Source of the DNA: Pseudomonadota bacterium
GTDB lineage: Bacteria > Pseudomonadota > Alphaproteobacteria > Rhizobiales > Xanthobacteraceae
Direction: 5' to 3'
Length of the DNA: 64,000 nucleotides
Assembly (NCBI GenBank): GCA_023387735.1
Contig: JAEWHP010000043.1
Location: 1 to 64,000 of the forward strand
The notes beneath the pieces are model-generated. The model saw nothing but the letters and a program-made list of their open reading frames with translations. It had not been told where the DNA came from and made no database searches. Below, one piece after another: positions 7,941 to 17,290 of this stretch; positions within the stretch are counted from its first letter, which is position 1; each line of letters opens with the position of its first letter. The position numbers were made by a program, and so were the translations under genes.

Positions 7941-9383
7941 ATGCCCGCAGGTAGCATTCTCGTTGCAGATGACGATACCGCCATCCGCACGGTTCTGAAC
8001 CAGGCGCTTTCGCGCGCTGGATATGAAGTCCGCCTTACTGGCAACGCCGCGACGCTGTGGCGCTGGGTGAGCCAGGGCGAGGGCGATCTCGTCATCACCG
8101 ACGTGGTGATGCCCGACGAGAACGCGTTCGATCTGCTGCCGCGGATCAAGAAAATGCGGCCGAGCCTTCCGGTCATTGTCATGAGCGCGCAGAACACGTT
8201 CATGACGGCGATCCGGGCCTCGGAGCGCGGCGCATATGAGTACTTGCCAAAACCGTTCGACCTCAAGGAGCTCATCACCATCGTCGGCCGGGCGCTGGCC
8301 GAGCCGAAGGAGCGGGTGGCGAATGCCAACGATGAATCGGAATTCGATTCGATTCCGCTGGTCGGCCGTTCACCGGCGATGCAGGAAATCTACCGGGTGC
8401 TGGCGCGTCTGATGCAGACCGACCTCACGGTGATGATCTCCGGCGAGTCCGGCACCGGCAAGGAACTGGTGGCCCGCGCGCTGCACGACTACGGCAAGCG
8501 CCGCAACGGCCCTTTCGTCGCCGTCAACATGGCGGCGATCCCGCGCGACCTCATCGAATCCGAGTTGTTCGGCCATGAACGCGGCGCGTTCACGGGCGCC
8601 AATACCCGTGCGTCCGGCCGTTTCGAACAGGCCGAAGGCGGCACGTTGTTTCTCGACGAAATCGGCGACATGCCGATGGAGGCGCAAACCCGGCTGTTGC
8701 GAGTGCTGCAGCAGGGCGAGTACACCACCGTCGGCGGACGCACGCCGATCAAGACCGACGTGCGGATCGTGGCGGCCAGCAACAAGGATCTGCGCATACT
8801 GATCCAGCAGGGCCTGTTCCGGGAGGACCTGTTCTTCCGCCTCAACGTGGTGCCGCTGCGGCTGCCGCCGCTGCGGGAGCGGATCGAGGACCTGCCCGAT
8901 CTGATCCGGCATTTCTTCTCGCTCGCCGAAAAGGACGGTCTGCCGCCGAAGAAGCTCGACGCGCTGGCGCTCGAGCGGCTCAAGCAGCACCGCTGGCCCG
9001 GCAACGTGCGAGAGCTCGAGAACCTCGCACGCCGGCTGGCGGCGCTCTATCCGCAGGACGTGATCACCGGCTCGGTGATCGACGGCGAACTGGCGCCGCC
9101 GGCGGTCGCTTCCGGCGGCAATGCCCCGCTCGGAGTGGAGAACCTCGGCGGCGCCGTGGAGGCCTACCTGTCGTCGCACTTCTCGGGCTTCCCGAATGGC
9201 GTGCCGCCGCCAGGCCTCTATCACCGCATCCTCAAGGAGATCGAGGTGCCGCTGCTGACCGCGGCGCTGGCGGCCACCCGCGGCAATCAAATCCGCGCCG
9301 CCGATCTCCTCGGGCTCAACCGCAATACGCTGCGCAAGAAGATCCGCGACCTCGACATTCAGGTCTATCGGAGCGGCGGTTAG
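7941..9383 (+). CDS. ntrC: Nitrogen regulation response regulator NtrC
   Basis: NtrC is the sigma-54 activator of nitrogen-scavenging genes. The 480-aa product has a receiver domain with phospho-acceptor Asp54 (DLVITDVVMPDE), an AAA+ domain with Walker A GESGTGKE (about 168-175), the sigma-54-contacting loop GAFTGA at 215-220, Walker B GGTLFLDEIGDMP, and a C-terminal Fis-type helix-turn-helix (IRAADLLGLNRNTLRKKI). All key residues are present. It follows ntrB by 9 bp with ribosome binding sequence GAGG at 7927-7930. Length matches the family. Confidence 0.96.
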   Translation: MPAGSILVADDDTAIRTVLNQALSRAGYEVRLTGNAATLWRWVSQGEGDLVITDVVMPDENAFDLLPRIKKMRPSLPVIVMSAQNTFMTAIRASERGAYEYLPKPFDLKELITIVGRALAEPKERVANANDESEFDSIPLVGRSPAMQEIYRVLARLMQTDLTVMISGESGTGKELVARALHDYGKRRNGPFVAVNMAAIPRDLIESELFGHERGAFTGANTRASGRFEQAEGGTLFLDEIGDMPMEAQTRLLRVLQQGEYTTVGGRTPIKTDVRIVAASNKDLRILIQQGLFREDLFFRLNVVPLRLPPLRERIEDLPDLIRHFFSLAEKDGLPPKKLDALALERLKQHRWPGNVRELENLARRLAALYPQDVITGSVIDGELAPPAVASGGNAPLGVENLGGAVEAYLSSHFSGFPNGVPPPGLYHRILKEIEVPLLTAALAATRGNQIRAADLLGLNRNTLRKKIRDLDIQVYRSGG

Positions 9384-9547
9384 GGGGTACCGGCTCTCGG
9401 GAAGGGGATAAATCGGGATTCTGCTCGGCGCCGATCGTTTTGCGGTCGGCAACGCCGCGGATTTGTCGCATTCTAGCAACAATGTGATATGAATGCATCA
9501 GTCCGCAGCAGGCGGTCCCAGAACCTTTCATCTCACCGATTGCCGGA

Positions 9548-11908
9548 ATGACCACCGCAGAGACCTCGGCGCCATCGTTCGACCCGTCGCACAGCCAGTC
9601 CACAGGAGGCATCCTGCGGAAGTGGGTGGCGCCGTTTGCGGTCGGGATCGCGCTGCTGTCGGCGTTCCTGACCTTCATGGTGCTGAGCGGCCTGACGCCG
9701 ATCGAGCCGACCCGCAACGTCGTCTACTCGTTCCTGCTGATCAACGCGGCGACCATCCTGCTGCTGGTCGGCATCATCAGCCGCGAGGTCTGGCTGGTGA
9801 TTCAGGCCCGGCGGCGGGGCAGGGCGGCGGCCCGGCTGCATGTCCAGATCGTCGGACTGTTCTCCGTCATCGCCGTGCTGCCGGCCGTGCTGGTGGCGAT
9901 CGTCGCCAACGTGACGATCGACCGCGGCCTCGACCGGCTGTTCTCGGGGCCGACCCGCGAGGTGATGCAGAACTCGCTGATTGTGGCGCGCGCCTACACC
10001 TACGAACACGCGCAGCTGATCCGCGGCGATATCCTCGGAATGGCCAACGACATCGCCCGGGCCCGGCCGCTGTTCGACCAGGACCAGCAGTCGTTCCGCG
10101 AGTTCCTGACCCAAAGCGCGGCCTCCCGCAATTTGCCGGGCGCCATGCTGATCGACAAGGATCGCAACATCCTGTCGGAGGCGCAGACCGGCATCAAACG
10201 GGAATTCACGACGCCGCCGCAGGAGTTTTTGAGCAACGTCAATGAAGACGAGCCGCAGATCGCGGTCTTCCCCGAGGCGAATTACGTGGCGGCGGTGATC
10301 CGCCTGCGCTCGTTCAACGACACCTTCCTGTACGTGGCGCGGCTGCTCGATCCCCGCGTGGTCGCGCAGCTCAAGCAGACCGAAGCCAGTGTCGCCGAAT
10401 ATGCCCAGATCGAATCCCGCCGGCTCGGCATCCAGGTCGCTTTTGCGCTGATGTTTGCGGTGATCGCGCTCACGATCCTGATGGCGTCGGTGCTGATCGG
10501 GTTGAATTTCGCCAACTGGCTGGTGGAGCCGATCCGCAACCTGATGAGTGCGGCCAATATCGTTTCGACCGGCGACCTGCATGTCCAGGTGCCGGTCCAC
10601 AAATCGGAAGGCGACCTGGCGCAGCTCGGCGAAACCTTCAACAAGATGACGGCCGAACTGCGCACCCAGCGCGACGAACTCGTCAGCGCTTCGGACCTGA
10701 TCGACAGCCGCCGCCGTTTCATCGAGGCGGTGCTGTCGTCGGCCAGCGCGGGCATCATCGGCGTCGACGCCTCCGGTAGCGTCGGCATTCTCAACCGCTC
10801 GGCCGAGAAACTCATCGGCCACGCCGAATCGGAGACGCTGGACCATCCCCTGTCGGACGTGCTGCCCGAACTCGACGACATGATGAAAACCGCACGCGAG
10901 GGCACGCAGCGGCTGGTGCAGGGGCAGATCACGATTACCCGCGACGGCCACGAGCGCAATCTTTCGGTTCGCGTCAGTGCCGAGCAGACCAGCCAGTCGC
11001 GCGACAGCTACATCATCACGCTCGATGACATCACCGAACTCGTCTCGGCGCAGCGCACGTCCGCGTGGGGCGATGTCGCACGCCGCATCGCACATGAAAT
11101 CAAGAATCCGCTGACGCCGATTCAGCTCTCGGCCGAACGTATCCGCCGCAAATTCGGCAAGGTCATCACCGAAGACAAGAACATCTTCGAACAATGTACC
11201 GATACGATCGTGCGACAGGTCGACGACATCAGAAGGATGGTCGATGAATTCTCCCGCTTTGCGCGGATGCCGAAGCCCGTCATGGAAGGCGAGGACGTCG
11301 CCGACACCGTGCGTCAGGCGGTGTTCCTGATGAAGGTCGGGCATCCCGATCTCGATATCGAAGCCGATATCAAGCAGGATCCGATGCGGGCGCAGTTCGA
11401 CCGCCGGCTGATTTCGCAGGCGCTGACCAACATCATCAAGAACGCGACCGAAGCGATCGAGCAGGTGCCGCCGGAAGAACTGGGCAAGGGCCGCATCGAC
11501 GTGGTTGCCGCGCGTGAGAACGACGACATCGTGATCGACGTGATCGACAACGGTATCGGCCTGCCCAAGACGAGCCGCGCCCGCTTGCTGGAACCCTACG
11601 TGACGACGCGCCAAAAGGGCACCGGGCTCGGGCTTGCCATCGTTGGCCGCGTGCTCGAAGACCACGGCGGCCGCATCGAACTCAAGGATGCCTCGGATTT
11701 CCGGCCCGGGCAGCGTGGCGCCTGGATGCGGCTGCGATTTGCCGTCTCCGGCCAGGCGGCGAAGGCGGGCGCCAAGGAGCCGTCTAAGGAACCGTCCGGG
11801 GAAGCGAAAGCACAGGGCGATCAAACAAAAGCGCCGTCCGTCGAAACCATTGCGTCGGCATCCGCGACCAATGACGAAACAAAATTCAAAGCCGCATCCG
11901 GCAGCTGA
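9548..11908 (+). CDS. ntrY: Membrane sensor kinase NtrY
   Basis: NtrY is the membrane kinase of the NtrY-NtrX pair, involved in nitrogen and, in some alphaproteobacteria, redox or envelope signalling. The 786-aa product has N-terminal membrane segments (about 28-50, 62-82 and 97-118), a periplasmic part, another membrane segment near 299-322, a HAMP linker, a PAS domain, the H-box DVARRIAHEIKNPLTPIQL and ATP-binding boxes ALTNIIKNATEAI, DNGIGLPKTS and KGTGLGLAIVG. An acidic, Ala/Lys-rich tail ends the protein. A 164-bp gap from ntrC allows a separate promoter; ntrX follows after 17 bp. Confidence 0.95.
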   Translation: MTTAETSAPSFDPSHSQSTGGILRKWVAPFAVGIALLSAFLTFMVLSGLTPIEPTRNVVYSFLLINAATILLLVGIISREVWLVIQARRRGRAAARLHVQIVGLFSVIAVLPAVLVAIVANVTIDRGLDRLFSGPTREVMQNSLIVARAYTYEHAQLIRGDILGMANDIARARPLFDQDQQSFREFLTQSAASRNLPGAMLIDKDRNILSEAQTGIKREFTTPPQEFLSNVNEDEPQIAVFPEANYVAAVIRLRSFNDTFLYVARLLDPRVVAQLKQTEASVAEYAQIESRRLGIQVAFALMFAVIALTILMASVLIGLNFANWLVEPIRNLMSAANIVSTGDLHVQVPVHKSEGDLAQLGETFNKMTAELRTQRDELVSASDLIDSRRRFIEAVLSSASAGIIGVDASGSVGILNRSAEKLIGHAESETLDHPLSDVLPELDDMMKTAREGTQRLVQGQITITRDGHERNLSVRVSAEQTSQSRDSYIITLDDITELVSAQRTSAWGDVARRIAHEIKNPLTPIQLSAERIRRKFGKVITEDKNIFEQCTDTIVRQVDDIRRMVDEFSRFARMPKPVMEGEDVADTVRQAVFLMKVGHPDLDIEADIKQDPMRAQFDRRLISQALTNIIKNATEAIEQVPPEELGKGRIDVVAARENDDIVIDVIDNGIGLPKTSRARLLEPYVTTRQKGTGLGLAIVGRVLEDHGGRIELKDASDFRPGQRGAWMRLRFAVSGQAAKAGAKEPSKEPSGEAKAQGDQTKAPSVETIASASATNDETKFKAASGS

Positions 11909-11925
11909 CAAGACAGGTGTAACCC

Positions 11926-13296
11926 ATGGCCAGTGACATTCTGATTGTCGATGACGAAGCCGATATCCGCGATCTCGTTGCAGGGATTCTGGAAGACGAA
12001 GGCTTCAACACCCGGACCGCGCGCGACAGCGATTCCGCGCTGGCCGAAGTTGCCAACCGCCGTCCCCATATGGTGTTCCTCGACATCTGGCTGCAGGGCT
12101 CCAAGCTCGACGGCCTGCAACTGCTCGAGCAAATCAAGAAAGAGCACGCCGACGTTCCCGTGGTGATGATCTCCGGCCACGGCAACATCGAGACCGCGGT
12201 CGCGGCTATCAAGCGCGGTGCCTATGACTTCATCGAGAAGCCGTTCAAGTCGGACCGGCTGATCCTGGTGGCGACCCGGGCGCTGGAGAATTCACGCCTC
12301 AAGCGCGAAGTGAAGGAACTCAAGCAACTGGCTCCCGCGGCCAGCGTCCTCACCGGGCGCTCCGCCTGCATGAACCAGCTCCGCCAGACCATCGATCGCG
12401 CTGCCAAGGCCAACAGCCGTATCATGATTGTTGGTCCTTCCGGGTCGGGCAAGGAACTGGCGGCGAGGACGCTGCACAACGCATCGAGCCGCGCCGAGGG
12501 CCCGTTCGTCGTCATCAACGCCGCGGCGATCACGCCGGAGCGGATGGAAGTCGAACTGTTCGGTATCGAGCAGAGCAACGGCGAACAGGCGCGCAAGCCG
12601 GGCGCGCTGGAAGAAGCCCATGGCGGCACGCTGTTCATCGACGAAATCGCCGACATGCCGCGCGAGACCCAGAACAAGATCTTGCGCGTACTGGTCGACC
12701 AGACCTTTCAGCGTTCGGGCGGCACCGCCAAGGTTCACGTCGACGTCCGTATCATCTCCTCGACCGCACGGAATCTGGAAGAGGAGATCGCGGAGGGCCG
12801 TTTCCGCGAGGATCTCTATCACCGGCTGTCGGTGGTGCCGATCCGTGTTCCGCCGCTGTCGGAGCGGCGCGAGGATATTCCTGAACTGATCGACTATTTC
12901 ATGGATCAGATATCGATCGCGACGGGCCTGCCGAAGCGCCAGATCGGGCAGGATGCGATGGCGGTCCTGCAGTCGCACGTTTGGCCGGGCAACGTCCGGC
13001 AGCTCCGTAACAACGTCGAGCGCGTCATGATCCTGGCCGGCGGCGGCCCCGAGGCGATCATCACGGCTGACATGCTGCCGCAGGATGTGGGCTCGATGGT
13101 GCCGGCGATGCCGACCAGCAACAATGGCGAGCACATCATGGGGCTGCCGCTGCGCGAGGCGCGCGAGGTGTTCGAGCGCGACTACCTGATCGCCCAGATC
13201 AGCCGGTTCTCCGGCAATATCTCGCGCACGGCCGAGTTCGTCGGCATGGAGCGCTCGGCCCTGCATCGCAAGCTCAAGGCGCTGGGCGTCGGCTGA
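11926..13296 (+). CDS. ntrX: Response regulator NtrX
   Basis: NtrX is the partner of NtrY. The 456-aa product has a receiver domain with Asp53 (MVFLDIWLQG), an AAA+ domain with Walker A GPSGSGKE and Walker B GGTLFIDEIADMP, and a Fis-type C-terminal HTH (ISRTAEFVGMERSALHRKL). The usual sigma-54 loop GAFTGA is absent: the equivalent stretch reads ELFGIEQSNGEQARKPGALE. This is a known trait of alphaproteobacterial NtrX and implies that it does not act as a classical sigma-54 activator. It follows ntrY by 17 bp. Confidence 0.95.
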   Translation: MASDILIVDDEADIRDLVAGILEDEGFNTRTARDSDSALAEVANRRPHMVFLDIWLQGSKLDGLQLLEQIKKEHADVPVVMISGHGNIETAVAAIKRGAYDFIEKPFKSDRLILVATRALENSRLKREVKELKQLAPAASVLTGRSACMNQLRQTIDRAAKANSRIMIVGPSGSGKELAARTLHNASSRAEGPFVVINAAAITPERMEVELFGIEQSNGEQARKPGALEEAHGGTLFIDEIADMPRETQNKILRVLVDQTFQRSGGTAKVHVDVRIISSTARNLEEEIAEGRFREDLYHRLSVVPIRVPPLSERREDIPELIDYFMDQISIATGLPKRQIGQDAMAVLQSHVWPGNVRQLRNNVERVMILAGGGPEAIITADMLPQDVGSMVPAMPTSNNGEHIMGLPLREAREVFERDYLIAQISRFSGNISRTAEFVGMERSALHRKLKALGVG

Positions 13297-13575
13297 GGCA
13301 GCCGGCGTCGCGCGGCCGGGATGGCGCTGCGTCGCGCGGTCCATGCAAATGCTTGAAAATATTTATCTCTTTCCGGTGGCTTAGGGAGAATGCACACCGG
13401 GTTCCGCACTGGTGGCGCGCGAACCGGCTTGCCTAAAAAGCGCGCGTACCCTCTAATCGTTCGGCCAAGCCGACCGGAGGGGGATCTCAGGGGGAGCGGG
13501 CAAGTCGGGGGAGGCTCCGTTAGAGAGCAACAACCGGCTTAATAAAAAGAAGCACAAGACGGCGGGATAAAAACA
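13297..13575 (+). promoter_or_regulatory. Long hfq leader with repeated purine-rich blocks
   Basis: The 279-bp gap before hfq holds no gene. Between about 13476 and 13517 three G-rich blocks occur in close succession (GGAGGGGGAT, CAGGGGGAGCG, TCGGGGGAGGC). Such blocks resemble strong Shine-Dalgarno sequences but none is followed by a start codon in range, while hfq itself has only a weak, A-rich site just before its ATG. Hfq autoregulates its own leader in some bacteria, so this may be a control region; that is inference. Confidence 0.35.
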
Positions 13576-13824
13576 ATGGCGGCAGACCGCGCACAAAACC
13601 TACAAGACACCTTCCTGAACCACGTTCGCAAAACAAAAACGCCACTGACGATCTTTCTGGTCAACGGAGTAAAGCTGCAGGGCATTGTCACCTGGTTTGA
13701 CAACTTCTGCTTGCTGTTGCGGCGCGACGGTCACTCGCAGCTTGTCTACAAGCATGCGATTTCGACCATCATGCCGGGCGCCCCGATCCAGTTGTTCGAA
13801 GGCGGCGAGGATGCTCCGGCTTGA
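13576..13824 (+). CDS. hfq: RNA chaperone Hfq
   Basis: Hfq forms hexameric rings that pair small RNAs with mRNAs; in rhizobia it supports nifA expression and stress responses. The 82-aa product has the Sm1 region KTPLTIFLVNGVKLQGIVTW with the FDNFCLLLRRDG continuation, and the Sm2 motif YKHAIST. Length is typical of alphaproteobacterial Hfq, which has only a short C-terminal tail. hflX starts 11 bp downstream, an arrangement conserved across Proteobacteria. Confidence 0.98.
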   Translation: MAADRAQNLQDTFLNHVRKTKTPLTIFLVNGVKLQGIVTWFDNFCLLLRRDGHSQLVYKHAISTIMPGAPIQLFEGGEDAPA

Positions 13825-13835
13825 GAGTGAACTGA

Positions 13836-15212
13836 TTGGAACCCTTCAACCGTGAAGGGGGCGCCGACCGTCCACGGTCGGCAGGTGACAGACAGACCGG
13901 GCGAGTGATCGTCATCGGCCCGTATTTGCGCATGCGTCGCGGCGATGCCGATGCGCAGGCGAACGAGGCTGTTCGCGATTCCGACGCCCGGCTGGAGGAG
14001 GCGGCAGGTCTGGCGCGCGCCATTGACCTGACGATCGCTGACACCCTGATCGCGCCGATCAGTCAGATCCGGCCGGCGACCTATCTCGGCAAAGGCAAGG
14101 TCGAGGAGATCACGGGCCTGATCGCGGGCCACGACATCGAACTGGTGGTGATGGATTGCGCGTTGTCGCCGATCCAGCAGCGCAACCTCGAGAAGGCCTG
14201 GAACACCAAGGTGCTCGACCGCACCGGGCTGATCCTTGAAATCTTCGGCCGCCGCGCCAAGACCAAGGAAGGCGCGCTGCAGGTCGAGCTCGCGCATCTG
14301 AACTATCAGCGCAGCCGGCTGGTGCGGTCATGGACCCATCTGGAACGCCAGCGCGGCGGCTTCGGCTTTATGGGCGGCCCCGGCGAGACCCAGATCGAAG
14401 CCGATCGCCGCCTGATCGGCGACCGCATCACCCGGCTGGAAAACGAACTGAAGAAGGTACAGGCGACGCGGCGGCTGCACCGCGCCGGCCGGCAGCGGGT
14501 GCCTTACCGTGTGGTGGCGCTGGTCGGCTATACCAACGCCGGCAAGTCGACGCTGTTCAACCGGCTCACGCGCGCCGACGTCCAGGCGGCCGACATGCTG
14601 TTTGCGACGCTCGACCCGACCCTGCGCGCGCTGAGCCTGCCGCATGGCGGCAAGGCGATGCTGTCCGACACCGTGGGGTTCATTTCCAACCTGCCGACGC
14701 AGCTCGTGGCCGCCTTCCGTGCCACGCTCGAAGAGGTGCTGGAAGCCGACATCATCCTCCACGTCCGCGACATCTCGCATGAGGACGCGGAGGCGCAGGA
14801 GCGCGACGTCGACGCCGTGCTGCGCCAGCTCGGCATCGATCCGGACGCCGGCGCGCGCATCCTGGAAGTCTGGAACAAGATTGACCGCTTCGATCCCGAG
14901 GAACGGGCGAACCTGCGCAACATCGCCGCCCGCCGGCCGCCGGAGCGGCCGTGTTTCCTGGTTTCCGCGGAGACCGGGGAGGGGATCGATGCGCTGTTGA
15001 CCGCGATCGAGGATCGGCTGGCGGCGACGCGAACGACGCTCGATCTCTCCATCGACGCATCCGACGGCGCCGGCATCAGCTGGCTGCATCGCAACGCCGA
15101 AGTGCTCAACAAGGAGCTTCACGACGGCCGCTTCGACATGACGGTGCGCGTCGACGAAACCAAACGCGACATCGTGGTGTCCAGGTTCGATGCGGTGCCG
15201 CACGTGGCGTGA
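13836..15212 (+). CDS. hflX: Ribosome-associated GTPase HflX
   Basis: HflX is a GTPase that splits stalled or heat-damaged ribosomes. The 458-aa product has the HflX N-terminal domain (YLGKGKVEEITGL, ALSPIQQRNLEK, RAKTKEGALQVELA), the linker GGPGETQIEADRR, and a Ras-like G domain with G1 VGYTNAGKST, G3 SDTVGFI and G4 NKID. The start is a TTG at 13836 because no ATG or GTG fits between the hfq stop and the conserved domain. It is translated 11 bp after hfq and its 3' end is 2 bp from the convergent mazG stop. Confidence 0.95.
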   Translation: MEPFNREGGADRPRSAGDRQTGRVIVIGPYLRMRRGDADAQANEAVRDSDARLEEAAGLARAIDLTIADTLIAPISQIRPATYLGKGKVEEITGLIAGHDIELVVMDCALSPIQQRNLEKAWNTKVLDRTGLILEIFGRRAKTKEGALQVELAHLNYQRSRLVRSWTHLERQRGGFGFMGGPGETQIEADRRLIGDRITRLENELKKVQATRRLHRAGRQRVPYRVVALVGYTNAGKSTLFNRLTRADVQAADMLFATLDPTLRALSLPHGGKAMLSDTVGFISNLPTQLVAAFRATLEEVLEADIILHVRDISHEDAEAQERDVDAVLRQLGIDPDAGARILEVWNKIDRFDPEERANLRNIAARRPPERPCFLVSAETGEGIDALLTAIEDRLAATRTTLDLSIDASDGAGISWLHRNAEVLNKELHDGRFDMTVRVDETKRDIVVSRFDAVPHVA

Positions 15213-15214
15213 TG

Positions 15215-16069
15215 TCAGCGCGTGCCTTGTGCCCGGACTGAAGCTCCCGAGGGCTGCTTTTCGCCTTTCGCCTCGTTCCACAGCGCGTCCATCTCCGCGA
15301 GCGTTGCGTCTTCGAGTGAGCGCCCCTTGGCGGCGAGCGCCCGTTCGATATAAGCGAAGCGTCGCTCGAACTTGGCATTGGTGCCGCGCAGCGCGCTTTC
15401 CGGATCGGCGCCGACGTGGCGCGCCAGATTGACCAGCGCGAACAAGAGATCGCCGGTCTCCTCGGTAAGTTCATCGGCGTCGGCGCTGTCGAGCGCGGCC
15501 TCGATCTCGTCGGCCTCTTCGCGGATCTTGCTGAGCACCGCGCGCGGATCGTTCCAGTCGAAGCCGACGGTGGACGCCTTGCGCTGCAACTCCATTGCCC
15601 GCGTCAGCGCCGGCTGTCCCGCCTTGACGCTGGAGAGCAGCGACATGTGCGCCGTCTCTTCCGGCGGCCGCCGCGTTGCGCGCTCGGCCTTTTCCTCGGC
15701 CTTGATGCGCTCCCAGGCGCTCTTGACGCCGGCGGGGGCGATGTTGCCATCCTTGTCGGCGAACACATGCGGGTGGCGGCGGATCATCTTGCGCGTGATC
15801 GCCTCGACAACGTCGCCGAACGCAAAGGCGTTCTGCTCCTCGGCCATGCGGGCGTGATAGACCACCTGCAGCAGGAGGTCGCCGAGCTCCTCGCGGAGGT
15901 CGTCGAAATCGCCGCGCGTGATCGCGTCCGCTACCTCGTAGGCTTCCTCGATGGTGTAGGGGACGATCGTCGCAAAATTCTGCTCGAGGTCCCACGGACA
16001 GCCGGTCACCGGCGTGCGCAGCGCCGTCATGATTTCGATCAGCCGTGAAATGTCGCGGGAAGGGGTCAT
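15215..16069 (-). CDS. mazG: Nucleoside triphosphate pyrophosphohydrolase MazG
   Basis: MazG hydrolyses (d)NTPs to monophosphates and pyrophosphate and helps clear damaged nucleotides. The 284-aa product begins MTPSRDISRLIEIM and holds two MazG repeats. The first has CPWDLEQNFATI, EEAYEVADAI and EELGDLLLQVVYHA (metal-binding Glu and Asp); the second has EEADEIEAALDS and EETGDLLFALVNLARH. The start at 16069 is chosen over a 65-residue longer frame because the extension crosses into the queC promoter and has no family similarity. Confidence 0.95.
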   Translation of the reverse strand: MTPSRDISRLIEIMTALRTPVTGCPWDLEQNFATIVPYTIEEAYEVADAITRGDFDDLREELGDLLLQVVYHARMAEEQNAFAFGDVVEAITRKMIRRHPHVFADKDGNIAPAGVKSAWERIKAEEKAERATRRPPEETAHMSLLSSVKAGQPALTRAMELQRKASTVGFDWNDPRAVLSKIREEADEIEAALDSADADELTEETGDLLFALVNLARHVGADPESALRGTNAKFERRFAYIERALAAKGRSLEDATLAEMDALWNEAKGEKQPSGASVRAQGTR

Positions 16070-16199
16070 GGGATTTCCGTCGCCGGGGAAGACATTGGCT
16101 TTATGCCGCAAGCGGCGTACCGATCCCAGCGGAACGGGCTGAACCGGGGACAATTTCCACCGATTGGCCTCGCGGCCCGGGAATGCTATTTGGCCCCCT

Positions 16200-16913
16200 A
16201 TGAGCAATAAATCATCGTCCGAGACTGCGCTGGTGCTGTTCTCCGGTGGCCAGGATTCAACCACCTGTCTTGCCTGGGCGTTGCAGCGCTTTGCGCGCGT
16301 CGAGATGCTAGGCTTCGGCTACGGCCAGCGTCACGCGATCGAGTTGTCCTGCCGCGACCGCCTGCTGGCAGGGATGAAATCCCTGCGAGCGGATTGGGCG
16401 GCGAAGCTCGGCGAAAGCCATACGCTGGAGATCCCGACGCTGGCTGAGATTTCCGATACGGCGCTGACGCGCGATGTCGCCATTGCGATGGGCGAGGACG
16501 GCCTGCCCAATACGTTCGTGCCCGGCCGCAACCTGGTGTTCCTCACCTTCGCGGCGGCGCTGGCGTACCGGCGCGGCATCCGTCACATCATCGGCGGCAT
16601 GTGCGAGACCGACTATTCCGGATATCCCGACTGCCGCGACGAGACCATCAAGGCGCTGCAGACGGCGCTCAACCTCGGCATGGCGAAGAACTTCGAATTG
16701 CACACCCCGCTGATGTGGCTGGACAAGGCCTCGACCTGGAGGCTCGCGCATGAGCTTGGCGGGGTAGGGCTGGTCGACCTGATCCGCGAACACTCCCACA
16801 CCTGTTATCTTGGCGAGCGCGGCGCGCAGCACGATTGGGGGTATGGCTGCGGAGAATGTCCGGCCTGCGCGTTGCGCGCCAAGGGCTGGCGCGAATACGC
16901 GGCGCAGGCCTAA
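16200..16913 (+). CDS. queC: 7-cyano-7-deazaguanine synthase QueC
   Basis: QueC converts 7-carboxy-7-deazaguanine to preQ0, a precursor of queuosine in tRNA. The 237-aa product has the ATP-pyrophosphatase loop VLFSGGQDSTTCL near the N terminus, the phrase PGRNLVFLTFAAALAYRRG, and a C-terminal zinc site in CYLGERGAQHDWGYGCGECP followed by ACALRAKGW. The ATG at 16200 is used because the motif normally starts within the first 15 residues. No other queuosine gene is nearby. Its stop overlaps the convergent nitrile hydratase accessory gene by 4 bp. Confidence 0.96.
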   Translation: MSNKSSSETALVLFSGGQDSTTCLAWALQRFARVEMLGFGYGQRHAIELSCRDRLLAGMKSLRADWAAKLGESHTLEIPTLAEISDTALTRDVAIAMGEDGLPNTFVPGRNLVFLTFAAALAYRRGIRHIIGGMCETDYSGYPDCRDETIKALQTALNLGMAKNFELHTPLMWLDKASTWRLAHELGGVGLVDLIREHSHTCYLGERGAQHDWGYGCGECPACALRAKGWREYAAQA

Positions 16914-17290
16914 CGGCCGAAATCAGCGGGGGTGAGTTCGATCGGCATGCCGTGCGGCGTGCGGTCGGCGGCGTGGTCCCAGGCGTCGCGGTAACGATGC
17001 AGCGTCTCGGTAGTGGCGACGCCCTTGGCGGCAACCAGATGCTCCAGCGTCGCCAGCCAGTGCCGGTAGTAGGTCTCGCCAGTATCCGGATCGCCCGCGG
17101 CCTGGGCGCGCTTGATCTGGTCGGCGAGGGCTGAGGCCCACTCGGTCCAGCTGAACAGGCCACGCTCGTGCAGGGCCAGCGCCATTGCGAAGGCCTGCGC
17201 CTCCCAGGGCTCGCGAAACACCGGGCCGGCATCGTCGCGCGGAATGCCCGGGATGGCGGCGGTTGCGCGTGCGGCGGCAGCGGTGTCCAT
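16910..17290 (-). CDS. Nitrile hydratase accessory protein (cobalt activator type)
   Basis: Small proteins of this family deliver metal to nitrile hydratase alpha subunits and help form the oxidised active-site cysteines. The 126-aa product resembles the beta-subunit N-terminal fold, as activators do: FREPWEAQAFAMALALHERG, FSWTEWASALADQI, YYRHWLATLEHLV. The ATG at 17290 overlaps the beta-subunit TGA (TGATG), so translation is coupled; a GTG one codon earlier is possible. It is the last gene of the alpha-beta-activator operon, an order typical of cobalt-type nitrile hydratases. Confidence 0.9.
   Translation of the reverse strand: MDTAAAARATAAIPGIPRDDAGPVFREPWEAQAFAMALALHERGLFSWTEWASALADQIKRAQAAGDPDTGETYYRHWLATLEHLVAAKGVATTETLHRYRDAWDHAADRTPHGMPIELTPADFGR

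Noticed and set aside
9533..11911. Open frame of 792 codons antisense to ntrY
   Set aside because: Composition is the His/Arg/Asp-rich shadow typical of GC-rich antisense frames; ntrY on the other strand has all kinase motifs.
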